The notes below the pieces were generated by a model. The model was given only the letters and a program-made list of their open reading frames with translations, had not been told where the DNA came from and ran no database searches. A stretch of 64,000 bases of DNA from Pseudobdellovibrionaceae bacterium (lineage in GTDB: Bacteria > Bdellovibrionota > Bdellovibrionia > Bdellovibrionales > UBA1609), in contig JABJQG010000071.1 of the NCBI GenBank assembly GCA_018663505.1, positions 1-64,000 on the forward strand. Reading direction: 5' to 3'. Shown piece by piece: positions 1 through 7,783 of the stretch. The position numbers and the translations under genes were made by a program. Position 1 is the first letter of the stretch. Every line of letters begins with the position of its first letter.

Positions 1-47
1 AATATTAGATGAAAGAAAGCAACGATTTATAGGTAAAATGATGTTAT

Positions 48-95
48 AGTGTAACCCATGTTGTGACCAGAAAGTGTAACCTATGTCGTGACCAG
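48..95. repeat. Two tandem copies of a 23-bp direct repeat
   Basis: Two near-identical 23-bp units (48-70 and 73-95) begin AGTGTAACC and end GTGACCAG. They differ at two positions and are separated by 2 bp. The stretch 1-210 shows no coding potential that I can support. The TGTAACCTATGT-like core resembles terminal sequences of some IS481-type insertion sequences, so this could be a remnant of an element end, but no transposase is visible here. Confidence 0.5.
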
Positions 96-216
96 TTACA
101 CCTTTAGGCCCGATCTCCCATGGATGGAAAGGTGCCAAGTAGAAAACCCGTACCTCAAAGTCACCCATTTATAAACCCATACTTAAGAACTTCCAAAAGT
201 GTCGTTAAATAAATAA

Positions 217-240
217 AAAACGCCCCTTTCGAGGCGTTTG
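217..240 (-). terminator. Rho-independent terminator of the CpxP/Spy-like gene
   Basis: A hairpin with arms AAACGCC (218-224) and GGCGTTT (233-239) is followed, on the minus strand, by a T-rich tail. It lies about 27 bp past the stop codon of the minus-strand lipoprotein gene, where an intrinsic terminator would be expected. Confidence 0.75.
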
Positions 241-266
241 GTTTAAAGTGATAATTTGAGTGTAGC

Positions 267-698
267 TTACCAGTGATGGCCTCTCCCTTTTTTACTGTGA
301 AATTTGTCCATAAACTTCACTAGTTTCTGCTTTTGTTCCACACTAAGTGTTGCGTGTAAGTCTTGAATCAATGGAAATACTTTATCAAAGTTGCCTTCAA
401 ATTTCGACCTATGTTCCGACATCAAACTCTTTGCATCAGCTGCGATCAGTTGTTCACCTAATATCATAGCTTTAAATTTTTCTTTATTCTTTCCTTTGCT
501 CTCTTTTTTCGACTTATGTATCTCCAAAACAGCTAGCTTAATTTTTTCTAATTTTGCTGTTTGAATTTCGTTAAAGTCTAATTTACTGGCTATTTTTCCA
601 GTAATTTTTTCTGCCATTTTTTCCGGAGACCTGTTGCATCCTATTAGTAGTGTGCTTGCTCCAACTAATACTATTATTGATTTTACTATTTTGTTCAT
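267..698 (-). CDS. CpxP/Spy-family periplasmic stress lipoprotein
   Basis: A 143-residue exported protein with an N-terminal hydrophobic segment ending in lipobox LIGC (Cys21), so probably lipid-anchored. The body is highly charged and helical, with two LTXXQ-like motifs (LDFNEIQ near residue 41, LSVEQKQ near 119). These are the hallmark of the Spy/CpxP/CnrX chaperone-sensor family, and a His-rich tail (GRGHHW) could bind metal. The start is set by AGGAGG 6 nt upstream. It is transcribed divergently from an OmpR-type regulator and kinase, the same arrangement as cpxP-cpxRA in enterics, so it probably damps the kinase and is induced by the regulator. The lipoprotein form differs from soluble E. 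coli CpxP. Family call good; exact orthology not established. Confidence 0.7.
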   Translation of the reverse strand: MNKIVKSIIVLVGASTLLIGCNRSPEKMAEKITGKIASKLDFNEIQTAKLEKIKLAVLEIHKSKKESKGKNKEKFKAMILGEQLIAADAKSLMSEHRSKFEGNFDKVFPLIQDLHATLSVEQKQKLVKFMDKFHSKKGRGHHW

Positions 699-760
699 TT
701 GAACCTCCTGTGGTTTAAATAAATAATAGAGCTATTCACTCCCTAAATCCTATCTGGGAG

Positions 761-785
761 GTAATTTTTTGTAACAAATTGTAAC
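761..785. promoter_or_regulatory. Three tandem GTAA(C/T) repeats at 10-bp period (CpxR-box-like)
   Basis: GTAAT (761-765), GTAAC (771-775) and GTAAC (781-785) each start 10 bp apart with 5-bp spacers. The known CpxR box is GTAAA-N5-GTAAA, so this matches in spacing and nearly in sequence. It lies between the divergent CpxP-like and CpxR-like genes, where autoregulation of both promoters is expected. Binding is inferred. Confidence 0.6.
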
Positions 786-826
786 TCCTTGATTTATTGG
801 AGTAAAATAGTGATATTATCTAATAT

Positions 827-1513
827 ATGGAAGCACAAAAGCTATTTATAATTGATGACGATGTGAAACTAGCCACGGTGCTGGCTGCCTATTTAAGTAA
901 GTTTAACTTTAATGTCACTCACTTTGCAGACCCTAATCTTGGTCTAGAGGCAGTAAACACAAGCCCTCCTCAGCTCATTATACTTGATATTATGATGCCT
1001 CATAAGGATGGACTACAGGTCTGCCGTGAAATTCGTCAAAGCTCCAACATCCCTATAATTTTCTTATCTGCTCGGGGTGATACCACTGACCGTATTGTGG
1101 GACTAGAGCTGGGTGCAGATGATTACTTAGCAAAACCCTTCGAGCCTAGAGAGCTTGTAGCCAGAATTGAATCCATATTAAGACGTACGCCAAAAAACGA
1201 AACAACCCCCACTGATCCCTTGTTTTTAAATGAAGACACCATGGAAGCAAAGCTAGAAGGAAAATTAATTGACTTCACTGCTACCGAGTTCCAAGTTCTT
1301 CTTTATCTTTATAAAAATAAGAACAAAATCATATCTCGTGATGAACTGCTAACTCACCTCCAAGGAATTGATAGCGAGGTTTATGGTAGAGCCATTGATA
1401 TTTTAATTTCACGGATTCGACAAAAATTAAATGATACCCCCCAACAAGGAAGTTTTATTAAAACAGTTCGTAGTCAAGGGTACAGATACATAGGAGAAGC
1501 CAATGAAACATAG
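827..1513 (+). CDS. OmpR/CpxR-type response regulator
   Basis: A 228-residue two-component regulator. The receiver domain (about 6-118) shows the acidic pair D10-D12, phospho-acceptor D54 in LILDIMMP, and the K103-P104 pair. The C-terminal winged helix (about 130-224) has the typical DFTATEFQVLLYL start and ends with VRSQGYRYIG. It overlaps the downstream kinase gene by 11 nt, so the two are translationally coupled. Position opposite a CpxP-like gene points to a CpxR role in envelope stress, but RstA or another OmpR subfamily is possible. Confidence 0.85.
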   Translation: MEAQKLFIIDDDVKLATVLAAYLSKFNFNVTHFADPNLGLEAVNTSPPQLIILDIMMPHKDGLQVCREIRQSSNIPIIFLSARGDTTDRIVGLELGADDYLAKPFEPRELVARIESILRRTPKNETTPTDPLFLNEDTMEAKLEGKLIDFTATEFQVLLYLYKNKNKIISRDELLTHLQGIDSEVYGRAIDILISRIRQKLNDTPQQGSFIKTVRSQGYRYIGEANET

Positions 1514-2771
1514 TTCTCCACCAAGAGCAAGAGGGCTTTTTGCTCCACTTCTTCTTATATTTTTTGGTTTAGCTACTGCCATTATATTTTCAATATTTTT
1601 AAGTTTTCATTTTTTGAATAAACAGCCCGTCCATCATGCTATTTATAAAAACCTAAAAAACTATGCACAATACTTAATAAGTGATCTGGGGAAACAGCCC
1701 AACCAAGAACAAATTAAAAATCTAGCAAAAGAATATAATTTACTTATAGGTGTTTATGGAAAAGATATTGACCTAAAATCTTCTGATGCCGTTCCCAGCC
1801 TAGAAAGCATTAAAAATCGTCATTTTGAAAAAAACCACAAGAAAAAGCCTCGAAATAGGAGGCATTATATTGTCATCAAAAAACACAGCTTAACTTACTT
1901 TTTTGGGTTTGATAAATCTAGTTTTAAACCTACCTATTGGCCCTTTGCCCTCGCCTTACTTTTATCACTATTTTTTATTACCATTGCCTACCACCTGGTT
2001 CAGAAAATGTTTAAACCTCTGGATGATATTAAAATTGCAGCGAAAGAGTATTCCTCTGGTAATTTTAATCACACTCTTAATACACAGGGATTCGGTATTC
2101 TTAAAGAACTCTCTCAGTCGATTCAGGAAATGGCTGTAAAGATTCAGTCCATGCTAGATGCTAAAAAAGAGCTATTACTTGCCATTGCCCATGAGCTGCG
2201 CACTCCTCTTACAAGAGCTAAACTTCATATAGAGTTTTTAGAGGATTCTACAACTAAAGATAGCTTAGGTGAGGAAATTAATGAAATCTCGCAACAAATT
2301 TCAGACATCCTTGAAAGCGAAAGACTAAATGGCAACCACAATAACTTAGATCTTAAAAAAACGGACCTAATAAACCTATGTGAAAAAGTGTCGCAACAAT
2401 ACTTTAGCAAACATAAAATCCAAATTGAATCTGCTACCCCAGTAAATGTAGAAGTAGATCCAAATAAATATAGTTTAGTCGTTAAAAATTTACTACAAAA
2501 TGCCATCCAATATGGACAGGACAAGCCAATAACAATTAGAATTGATAAAAGTTCGCTGGCCGTAATAGACCATGGCTGCGGTATTGCCAAAGATGAAATC
2601 AATAAAATTACTGAAGCTTTTTATCGTGTAAACAAAGACCGAGAGCGATCCACCGGCGGAGTAGGCCTTGGGCTATATCTAGTATCAAAAATACTCCAAG
2701 CTCATGGCCATGATTTAAAAATTGAAAGTGACAAAAACACCACTTTCACAATCCTGTTTAATATAAATTAA
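1503..2771 (+). CDS. Sensor histidine kinase (CpxA-like)
   Basis: A 422-residue inner-membrane kinase. Two transmembrane segments (about 12-37 and 146-166) enclose a periplasmic sensor of roughly 105 residues rich in Lys/Arg near its end. HAMP (about 165-220), the H-box IAHELRTPLTR with phospho-accepting His230, N-box Asn333, G1 DHGCGI (356-361) and G2 GGVGLGL (385-391) are all present, so it should be an active kinase. It partners the overlapping upstream regulator. The periplasmic domain would be the place where the divergent CpxP-like lipoprotein acts; that link is inferred. Confidence 0.85.
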   Translation: MKHSSPPRARGLFAPLLLIFFGLATAIIFSIFLSFHFLNKQPVHHAIYKNLKNYAQYLISDLGKQPNQEQIKNLAKEYNLLIGVYGKDIDLKSSDAVPSLESIKNRHFEKNHKKKPRNRRHYIVIKKHSLTYFFGFDKSSFKPTYWPFALALLLSLFFITIAYHLVQKMFKPLDDIKIAAKEYSSGNFNHTLNTQGFGILKELSQSIQEMAVKIQSMLDAKKELLLAIAHELRTPLTRAKLHIEFLEDSTTKDSLGEEINEISQQISDILESERLNGNHNNLDLKKTDLINLCEKVSQQYFSKHKIQIESATPVNVEVDPNKYSLVVKNLLQNAIQYGQDKPITIRIDKSSLAVIDHGCGIAKDEINKITEAFYRVNKDRERSTGGVGLGLYLVSKILQAHGHDLKIESDKNTTFTILFNIN

Positions 2772-2776
2772 ACTTA

Positions 2777-2803
2777 AAGGAAAGGCTATGACGGCCTTTC
2801 CTT
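2777..2803 (+). terminator. Hairpin after the two-component operon
   Basis: A perfect 10-bp stem AAGGAAAGGC / GCCTTTCCTT with a 7-nt loop lies 5 bp past the kinase stop codon. The tail is only moderately T-rich (CTTAAGT). It separates the operon from the convergent EF-hand gene. Confidence 0.6.
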
Positions 2804-2819
2804 CTTAAGTCTTCTAAAA

Positions 2820-3122
2820 TTAGTTATTTTTATTTTTATTCTTTTTATACTTACCTTTTCTTTTTTTATGATGAGCTTTCATTTCTTCAGGCGTAATAAA
2901 TCCATCAGAATCAGCATCTATTTTTGCGAATCTCATTTCATTTTTTGCCGTAAACTCTTCTTTAGATGTCTTACCATCTCCATTTAAATCCATTTTTTTA
3001 AAATACTTTCCCTTACCCTTATGCTTACCACGGTCACAACTCTCTCCGTCACAATCTCCACAATTTGCCAAAGCAATGGACCCACTCATTAAAATCACTA
3101 ATATTGCACTCACTAATTTCAT
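2820..3122 (-). CDS. Small exported EF-hand calcium-binding protein
   Basis: A 100-residue protein with signal peptide (MKLVSAILVILMSG... cleaved near ALA-NC). It has a Cys-rich mature N-terminus (CGDCDGESC), two consecutive EF-hand loops (DLNGDGKTSKEEF and DADSDGFITPEEM, each with Asp at 1, 3, 5 and Glu at 12) and a very basic C-terminus rich in Lys. The start was chosen at the Met with AAAGGAGATTAT upstream; eight further codons upstream lack a site. It probably binds Ca2+ in the periplasm or at the cell surface; function unknown. Confidence 0.75.
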   Translation of the reverse strand: MKLVSAILVILMSGSIALANCGDCDGESCDRGKHKGKGKYFKKMDLNGDGKTSKEEFTAKNEMRFAKIDADSDGFITPEEMKAHHKKRKGKYKKNKNKNN

Positions 3123-3235
3123 ATAATCTCCTTTTTGGTTTAACAATAATTATGTAGTTAAATAAAAAAATTGTCACTGGTAATTTCAACCACTCACCCT
3201 TGATCTGGAAGCTTTAAAATCAATACCCATGCTCA

Positions 3236-3370
3236 GCTATTAGGTTCAAATGTCCCTGGCATTTCATCTAGCACAAAAAGCGAGTTCAGCGCGGAGGCCA
3301 AAGGCCGAGCACTGCCTGTCTGAGTATTTTTGGGTTAAATGAAATGCCAGGGACATTTGAATCTAATAGC
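3236..3370. repeat. 135-bp intergenic element with 32-bp inverted-repeat ends
   Basis: The left arm (3236-3267) and right arm (3339-3370) are reverse complements with one mismatch over 32 bp; the core is TGTCCCTGGCATTTCA. The 71-bp interior is GC-richer than its surroundings and holds its own small hairpin GGCC-AAA-GGCC plus a weaker outer pairing. Nothing in it looks coding. It resembles the GGTGCCAGG palindromes elsewhere in this window and may be a mobile palindromic repeat or a structured RNA. Confidence 0.75.
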
Positions 3371-3405
3371 GAACCTGAGTTCTCAAGTAAGTTTTGTTAA
3401 ATAAC

Positions 3406-3756
3406 CTACTCAGCCTGTTGAGCACAAGAAATACAAGCCAAGGACTCTGGCCTAATCATCAAACGATCAAAAGCAATGGGCTCTTCACATTGAATACAAA
3501 TTCCAAAATCATCAGAACCTAGTCGCTGAATAGCACCTTTCACCATTGAAAGTCGTTTTTTCATTCTTCTCACTACAGCGGCTTGCATTTGCTGTTGTTG
3601 AATAGCGTCAACTCTAGATACCCGTCCAAATGCTTGTTGATCCAAAGTCACTGGTTGGCTACTTTTTTCCGCCTCTTCAATGTCTTGTTCCAAACTTACT
3701 AAAAGATCTTTGAGTGTCTTAGAAACCACATTATGCTGTTGTTGAGTTAATTCCAT
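3406..3756 (-). CDS. TraR/DksA-family zinc-finger protein
   Basis: A roughly 116-residue protein with a long helical N-terminal part (Gln/Glu-rich, coiled-coil-like). The C-terminal four-Cys zinc finger has pattern CIQC...CISC, and its RLMIRPES stretch is typical of the TraR/DksA family. Such proteins enter the RNA polymerase secondary channel or act as relatives of unknown target. The tip Asp motif of DksA is not evident, so canonical DksA activity is doubtful. The start is uncertain: an in-frame TTG at 3795 and an ATG at 3768 also exist; none has an ideal ribosome site, and this ATG has GGGGAG 12 nt upstream. Confidence 0.75.
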   Translation of the reverse strand: MELTQQQHNVVSKTLKDLLVSLEQDIEEAEKSSQPVTLDQQAFGRVSRVDAIQQQQMQAAVVRRMKKRLSMVKGAIQRLGSDDFGICIQCEEPIAFDRLMIRPESLACISCAQQAE

Positions 3757-3972
3757 AGGTATATCCATCTCCCCATATAGATCCTTAAATTTCAAGCTCT
3801 ATTGAACCCATTAGCCCTTTGACTAATCTCATTAAATTTACAAACTTTACTCATGATATTACTCGCAACACAGTGTATAATTTTATTCTTCCATATAATT
3901 ATTTCATACAACTAGGGATTAATTCACTAATTCTTAAGTTCGTATTATTAAACAGTTTTTAAGGAGACCATA

Positions 3973-4932
3973 GTGCAATTAGACGAAAACATACAGCTTT
4001 TAGAACAATTAAAGGAAATCGCAACATCTGACATCGATTCGGCATCTCACAAGTTTAATATTCCAGTTAGTGTTATTAAAAAAGTAAGAGAAAATGCCAA
4101 AGGCGTGATGGTTAATAAACATTATCCATATAAGTCAAAAATGCGCAGAAAAAAATACGATGAAAGAAAATCTGATCTACAGGTTGAACTTGTAAAACTT
4201 CATAATTGGATAAAAAAAACTGAGCATAAAGTTGTAATGATTTTTGAAGGCCGTGATGCCGCCGGAAAGGGTGGCACCATAAAACGTTTTATGGAACATT
4301 TAAATCCACGTGGAGCACGTGTTGTGGCCCTAGAAAAGCCTTCTCCTAAAGAATTGGGGCAATGGTACTTCCAAAGATATATTGATCACCTACCTACTAA
4401 TGGCGAAATTGTTTTCTTTGATCGCTCTTGGTACAATCGTGCTGGTGTTGAAAAAGTAATGGGATTTTGCACTCCAAAAGAATATTTAGAATTTATTGAA
4501 CAGGTATCGTCCTTTGAAAAAATGTTAATCAACAGTGGTGTCACCCTAATTAAATTTTGGTTTTCAGTGAGCAGAGAAGAACAGTTGAGACGTTTTATTT
4601 CTAGAACCCATGACCCTCTTAAACAGTGGAAATTAAGCCCTATGGATGTCGCATCTTTGGGACGTTGGGATGAGTATACAGAGGCCAAAGAAGCTATGTT
4701 TTACCATACAGATAAAACTTTTAGCCCGTGGATTGTTGTACGTTCTGATGACAAAAAAAGAGCTCGCCTAAATGCTATGCGATATGTTTTAGATAAATTT
4801 GACTATGATAACAAAGATCACAGGACTATTATACCTATTGATCACCAAATTATTGGTCGAGCTGAAAGCATTTATGAACCAGACGAACTCATACACAGAG
4901 GCTTTTTTCAGGAAAATGAAAACAATATATAA
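3973..4932 (+). CDS. ppk2: Polyphosphate kinase 2 (PPK2)
   Basis: A 319-residue enzyme that transfers phosphate between polyphosphate and nucleotides. Walker A is EGRDAAGKGGT (about 92-102), Walker B is FFDRSWYNRAGVE (148-160), and the lid RTHDPLKQWKLSPMD (211-225) is intact; all are diagnostic of PPK2. The basic N-terminal helix region (about 50-70) is usual. A GTG start is chosen because AAGGAG lies 6 nt upstream. Single-domain length fits class I or III; the nucleotide preference (ADP or GDP versus AMP) cannot be read with confidence. Monocistronic, ending in a terminator shared with the convergent gene. Confidence 0.9.
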   Translation: MQLDENIQLLEQLKEIATSDIDSASHKFNIPVSVIKKVRENAKGVMVNKHYPYKSKMRRKKYDERKSDLQVELVKLHNWIKKTEHKVVMIFEGRDAAGKGGTIKRFMEHLNPRGARVVALEKPSPKELGQWYFQRYIDHLPTNGEIVFFDRSWYNRAGVEKVMGFCTPKEYLEFIEQVSSFEKMLINSGVTLIKFWFSVSREEQLRRFISRTHDPLKQWKLSPMDVASLGRWDEYTEAKEAMFYHTDKTFSPWIVVRSDDKKRARLNAMRYVLDKFDYDNKDHRTIIPIDHQIIGRAESIYEPDELIHRGFFQENENNI

Positions 4933-4937
4933 ATAAT

Positions 4938-4973
4938 GAGACAGCTTCTGCCTTAGTTAAGAAGCTGTTTCTC
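4938..4973. terminator. Bidirectional terminator between PPK2 and the GAF gene
   Basis: A stem of about 12 bp with one bulged base: left arm GAGACAGCTTCT (4938-4949), right arm AGAAGCTGTTTCTC (4960-4973). It sits exactly between two convergent genes. Confidence 0.65.
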
Positions 4974-4983
4974 AAATAATTTT

Positions 4984-5757
4984 TTATATTTTTAGTTTTT
5001 TAGAATCACCAGATTTTGTATACTCTTCGGTGGTTAAATCTTTTTTCTCAATGACATGATCGATTTTTTTAACAATATCTTTAATACGAATTAAAGCTTC
5101 TTCAACTTTATTCATTCGTTTTTCCTCAGCTCCATGTTTCTGCATAATATTTATATGCCCCAAGGCCACTAATAAGGGGTTATTTATCTCATGATTTAAA
5201 GAAGTAATCATGGTTTGCGCCACATCGTACATAGCAAGCTCAACAGCCCTTTCATGCAATAAAAACTTTTCACAAATTATACCTAAACCATAGGCAATAT
5301 GTTGTAAGAATCCAACTTCCTTCTCTGAAGATTTATGTCCATGATCTACATATAAAACCAAAACACCAGCTAACTCACCACCAGATATAAAAAAGGGAAT
5401 ATTATAGTGTCCATGAGGTGTCATAGCGTCAAATGTAATATGGTGATTATCATCAACACAATCAGCAAATCCAATTTTCTTGGATTGGGCAGCTAAACCA
5501 CATAGACATTGTCCATAATCTATTTTCGCACATAGATTCAGCAACTCAGGAGAAAAATTATCAGTATAAATGCTCAACTTTATCTCATCACGATTAGGGA
5601 CTTTTAAAAAAATACCCCCTTTTGGATGAACAGGCAAAAAGGGCATTTTTACAACTTCATTTAAAAAACTCTCTAAGGCCTGATTTTTATCAGTGCAAAC
5701 AGCAATTATCTGTAAAACATTTGATAGAATCTCAATATCTTGCTTAGGTAAGTTCAT
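4984..5757 (-). CDS. GAF-domain protein with HisKA-like helix and no ATPase domain
   Basis: A 257-residue cytosolic protein. An N-terminal GAF sensor domain (about 10-165; CLCGLAAQSK, FADCVDDNHH, PHGHYNIPFF) is followed by a helical region. That region contains SLNHEINNPL, which looks like the H-box of a histidine kinase, and then a charged coiled tail. No HATPase N, G1 or G2 boxes follow, so it cannot phosphorylate by itself; it could be a phosphotransfer or dimerising partner of another kinase. The Met is chosen because TTTGGAGAAC lies just upstream; a longer form starting at 5787 lacks a site. Function unknown. Confidence 0.65.
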   Translation of the reverse strand: MNLPKQDIEILSNVLQIIAVCTDKNQALESFLNEVVKMPFLPVHPKGGIFLKVPNRDEIKLSIYTDNFSPELLNLCAKIDYGQCLCGLAAQSKKIGFADCVDDNHHITFDAMTPHGHYNIPFFISGGELAGVLVLYVDHGHKSSEKEVGFLQHIAYGLGIICEKFLLHERAVELAMYDVAQTMITSLNHEINNPLLVALGHINIMQKHGAEEKRMNKVEEALIRIKDIVKKIDHVIEKKDLTTEEYTKSGDSKKLKI

Positions 5758-5896
5758 TAGTTCTCCAAAGGCCGGTCCAGATAACATGCCATTATTAATC
5801 GAAAATCTTTAAAGCCAAGACTCTTTACTAATATAGTAATACACACAATAAGCTCAAAACAGCAGTTATACTTCATTTTCTTAATGAAATTAATAT

Positions 5897-6784
5897 TTAC
5901 GTCCTAATATCACCATAAGTTTTTTTCTTTAAAAAAGTTAAAACTTCTTTATAAACATCTGTATCATACAGAATCTTTCTGTGCCCTAGACCTTGAGTAG
6001 TTAATAACTTTGCTTCAGTTCCATCAAGAAGCAAAGTCAAGTTAGCGTAACTACAGTGAGGGTCTTCTTTGTCATGAATAAACAAAAAATTTTTATCAAT
6101 TTTAAATTTATGATTACATGGCCTCAGTTCATTCCATTTTTGATCAAAAGTAGCGGATACATCCGCTAGTAACTCAGCAAATATTCTTTTACTTATACCT
6201 ACTCGATCCATTCTTGCAAACATGGATTCAAAAAACAACACAGGCGTAGCGAGTACTATAATTTTTCTTGCGTTTAAATACTCATGATCAAGATTTAGGA
6301 GAGCTGCACCTCCCATAGAGTGTGACATGATGGAGAATAGATCGAAGCCCTGACCCTTAATAAATTTAATTACATTTTTTAGACCATCTATATATCCGAA
6401 CAAATGAGAAACTTTGCCGTCAGACTCACCGTGGCCAATATGGTCAAAACACCAAACAGAGTAACCGGCCAGCTGTAAACGCTGTATTATTACCCGAAAG
6501 CTTCTGCTGGTATCCGCCCAACCATGGGTTAATAAAATATGCTTATCGCCACCACTAAAGTGGTAAAGCTGCACATCACCAATTGTAGTCTTAACTTTAT
6601 ATCTTTCAGTGGGAGCAATTTTATCAAATTTCACCTCTCTTCGACTGTGTGGGTTTGCAAGTAAATGGTATGCTAATTTTAGAACCGATCGAGGAGCTAA
6701 TGTAACTGCAGACTTAGTTAAAAGCTTAATTATTTTCTTAGTTAACGCAGATGGCTCTGTATTTTCAAAGTAGAACTTCTTCAT
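5897..6784 (-). CDS. Alpha/beta-hydrolase (serine esterase/lipase-like)
   Basis: A 295-residue protein with the alpha/beta-hydrolase fold. HGW oxyanion-type strand (LLTHGWADTSRSF, about 85-97), GHGESDG, nucleophile elbow SHSMGG (Ser about 156), later Asp in HDKEDPH and a C-terminal His in GLGHRKIL are all seen. An amphipathic N-terminus but no clear signal peptide. It follows the PhnA/YjdM gene by 12 bp on the same strand, so they are probably co-transcribed. The substrate cannot be inferred. Confidence 0.75.
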   Translation of the reverse strand: MKKFYFENTEPSALTKKIIKLLTKSAVTLAPRSVLKLAYHLLANPHSRREVKFDKIAPTERYKVKTTIGDVQLYHFSGGDKHILLTHGWADTSRSFRVIIQRLQLAGYSVWCFDHIGHGESDGKVSHLFGYIDGLKNVIKFIKGQGFDLFSIMSHSMGGAALLNLDHEYLNARKIIVLATPVLFFESMFARMDRVGISKRIFAELLADVSATFDQKWNELRPCNHKFKIDKNFLFIHDKEDPHCSYANLTLLLDGTEAKLLTTQGLGHRKILYDTDVYKEVLTFLKKKTYGDIRT

Positions 6785-6796
6785 ATGAGCATCCGT

Positions 6797-7150
6797 TTAT
6801 TTAGATTTTTTAACATATTCTGACTTTAACTGCATGGCCCCAATACCCTTAATTTTGCAATCAATGTCATGGCCATCGTCTCCGTCAATAAGACGAATCC
6901 CCTTAACTTTTGTTCCACCTTTAACAACTAATGAGGTGCCTTTAACTTTTAAGTCTTTTATCACAGTGATGGAATCCCCATCTTGAAGTATATTTCCATG
7001 CGCATCTTTAAACACATTTTCTTCATCTGTTGTTCCACCCATAAGGTCTGTCTTTGACCACTCATGAGCACACTCAGGACATACCAACATGTCTCGATCT
7101 TCATAAGTGTACATTGAATTGCACTGGGGGCAGCTAGGTAAATCACTCAC
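6797..7150 (-). CDS. yjdM: PhnA/YjdM family zinc-ribbon protein
   Basis: A 117-residue protein. The N-terminal zinc ribbon has CPQC (about 7-10) and CPEC (24-27). The C-terminal beta-barrel domain carries the family signature around [15 protein letters not shown] and GTKVKGIRL. The name PhnA is historical; the family is not proven to act in phosphonate metabolism. Upstream member of a two-gene unit with the hydrolase. Confidence 0.9.
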   Translation of the reverse strand: MSDLPSCPQCNSMYTYEDRDMLVCPECAHEWSKTDLMGGTTDEENVFKDAHGNILQDGDSITVIKDLKVKGTSLVVKGGTKVKGIRLIDGDDGHDIDCKIKGIGAMQLKSEYVKKSK

Positions 7151-7343
7151 ATGGGCTCCTTAGTTTAAAACTCAGCTTATAAAAAAACTAAATATGAAGC
7201 AACGTGTTTCTATGAGAAAACATTCTCAAGGACAAAGGATACTCATGATAAGATAGAAATTCTAAAATGAGTAAGATGATTGTATATTTGTGAATATGCC
7301 TTATACATTAACTAGTACTATTAAAAATTATTCCGCTAATTCA

Positions 7344-7733
7344 TTAATTTTGTGGTTTCTTAAAAACTACTTTGCCTAAGCCAAAGGAAATAAACACCCA
7401 AAATAATGTTCTAAATATTATGGCTCCAACCGTTCTTACCTCATAAAGGCCTCCAAGAGCCACATGAAAACCAAAAGCAGCAAACACGATAGACGTTAAG
7501 ATAGCTAGAGTTATGGCAGCTTTATAGGTCCATGTCTTTTTAAAATATATTCCTATACCCGTGATAAAATAAAAGAAACCTGCAATAAAGTTAAACCACA
7601 GTACAAATGGCACATAATCCCCAGCAGCAATTTGTCCTTCAGGTGTAAATAAAAATAGGGCTCCTGTTTTTATGGTCAGAATACCAAAAATTGCGCTGAT
7701 TAAAGCTAAAAAAATATGTAATTTATTTTTCAT
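7344..7733 (-). CDS. Small four-helix inner-membrane protein
   Basis: A 129-residue hydrophobic protein with four predicted transmembrane helices (about 5-27, 42-62, 70-90, 103-123) and short loops. A strong AGGAGG site lies 6 nt before the ATG. It lies about 50 bp beyond the C-terminal end of the large efflux gene, on the same strand, so it could be read through from it. No family recognised. Confidence 0.6.
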   Translation of the reverse strand: MKNKLHIFLALISAIFGILTIKTGALFLFTPEGQIAAGDYVPFVLWFNFIAGFFYFITGIGIYFKKTWTYKAAITLAILTSIVFAAFGFHVALGGLYEVRTVGAIIFRTLFWVFISFGLGKVVFKKPQN

Positions 7734-7783
7734 TTCATACCTCCTAATTTAAATATACCCCTAAAACTAACTCATAACAAAAC

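Noticed and set aside
2225-2602. Long minus-strand open frame inside the sensor kinase gene
   Set aside because: It is the antisense of a gene with clear kinase motifs. No ribosome site or recognisable product is present. The same applies to similar frames opposite the RND, RapA, U32 and AlkC genes.
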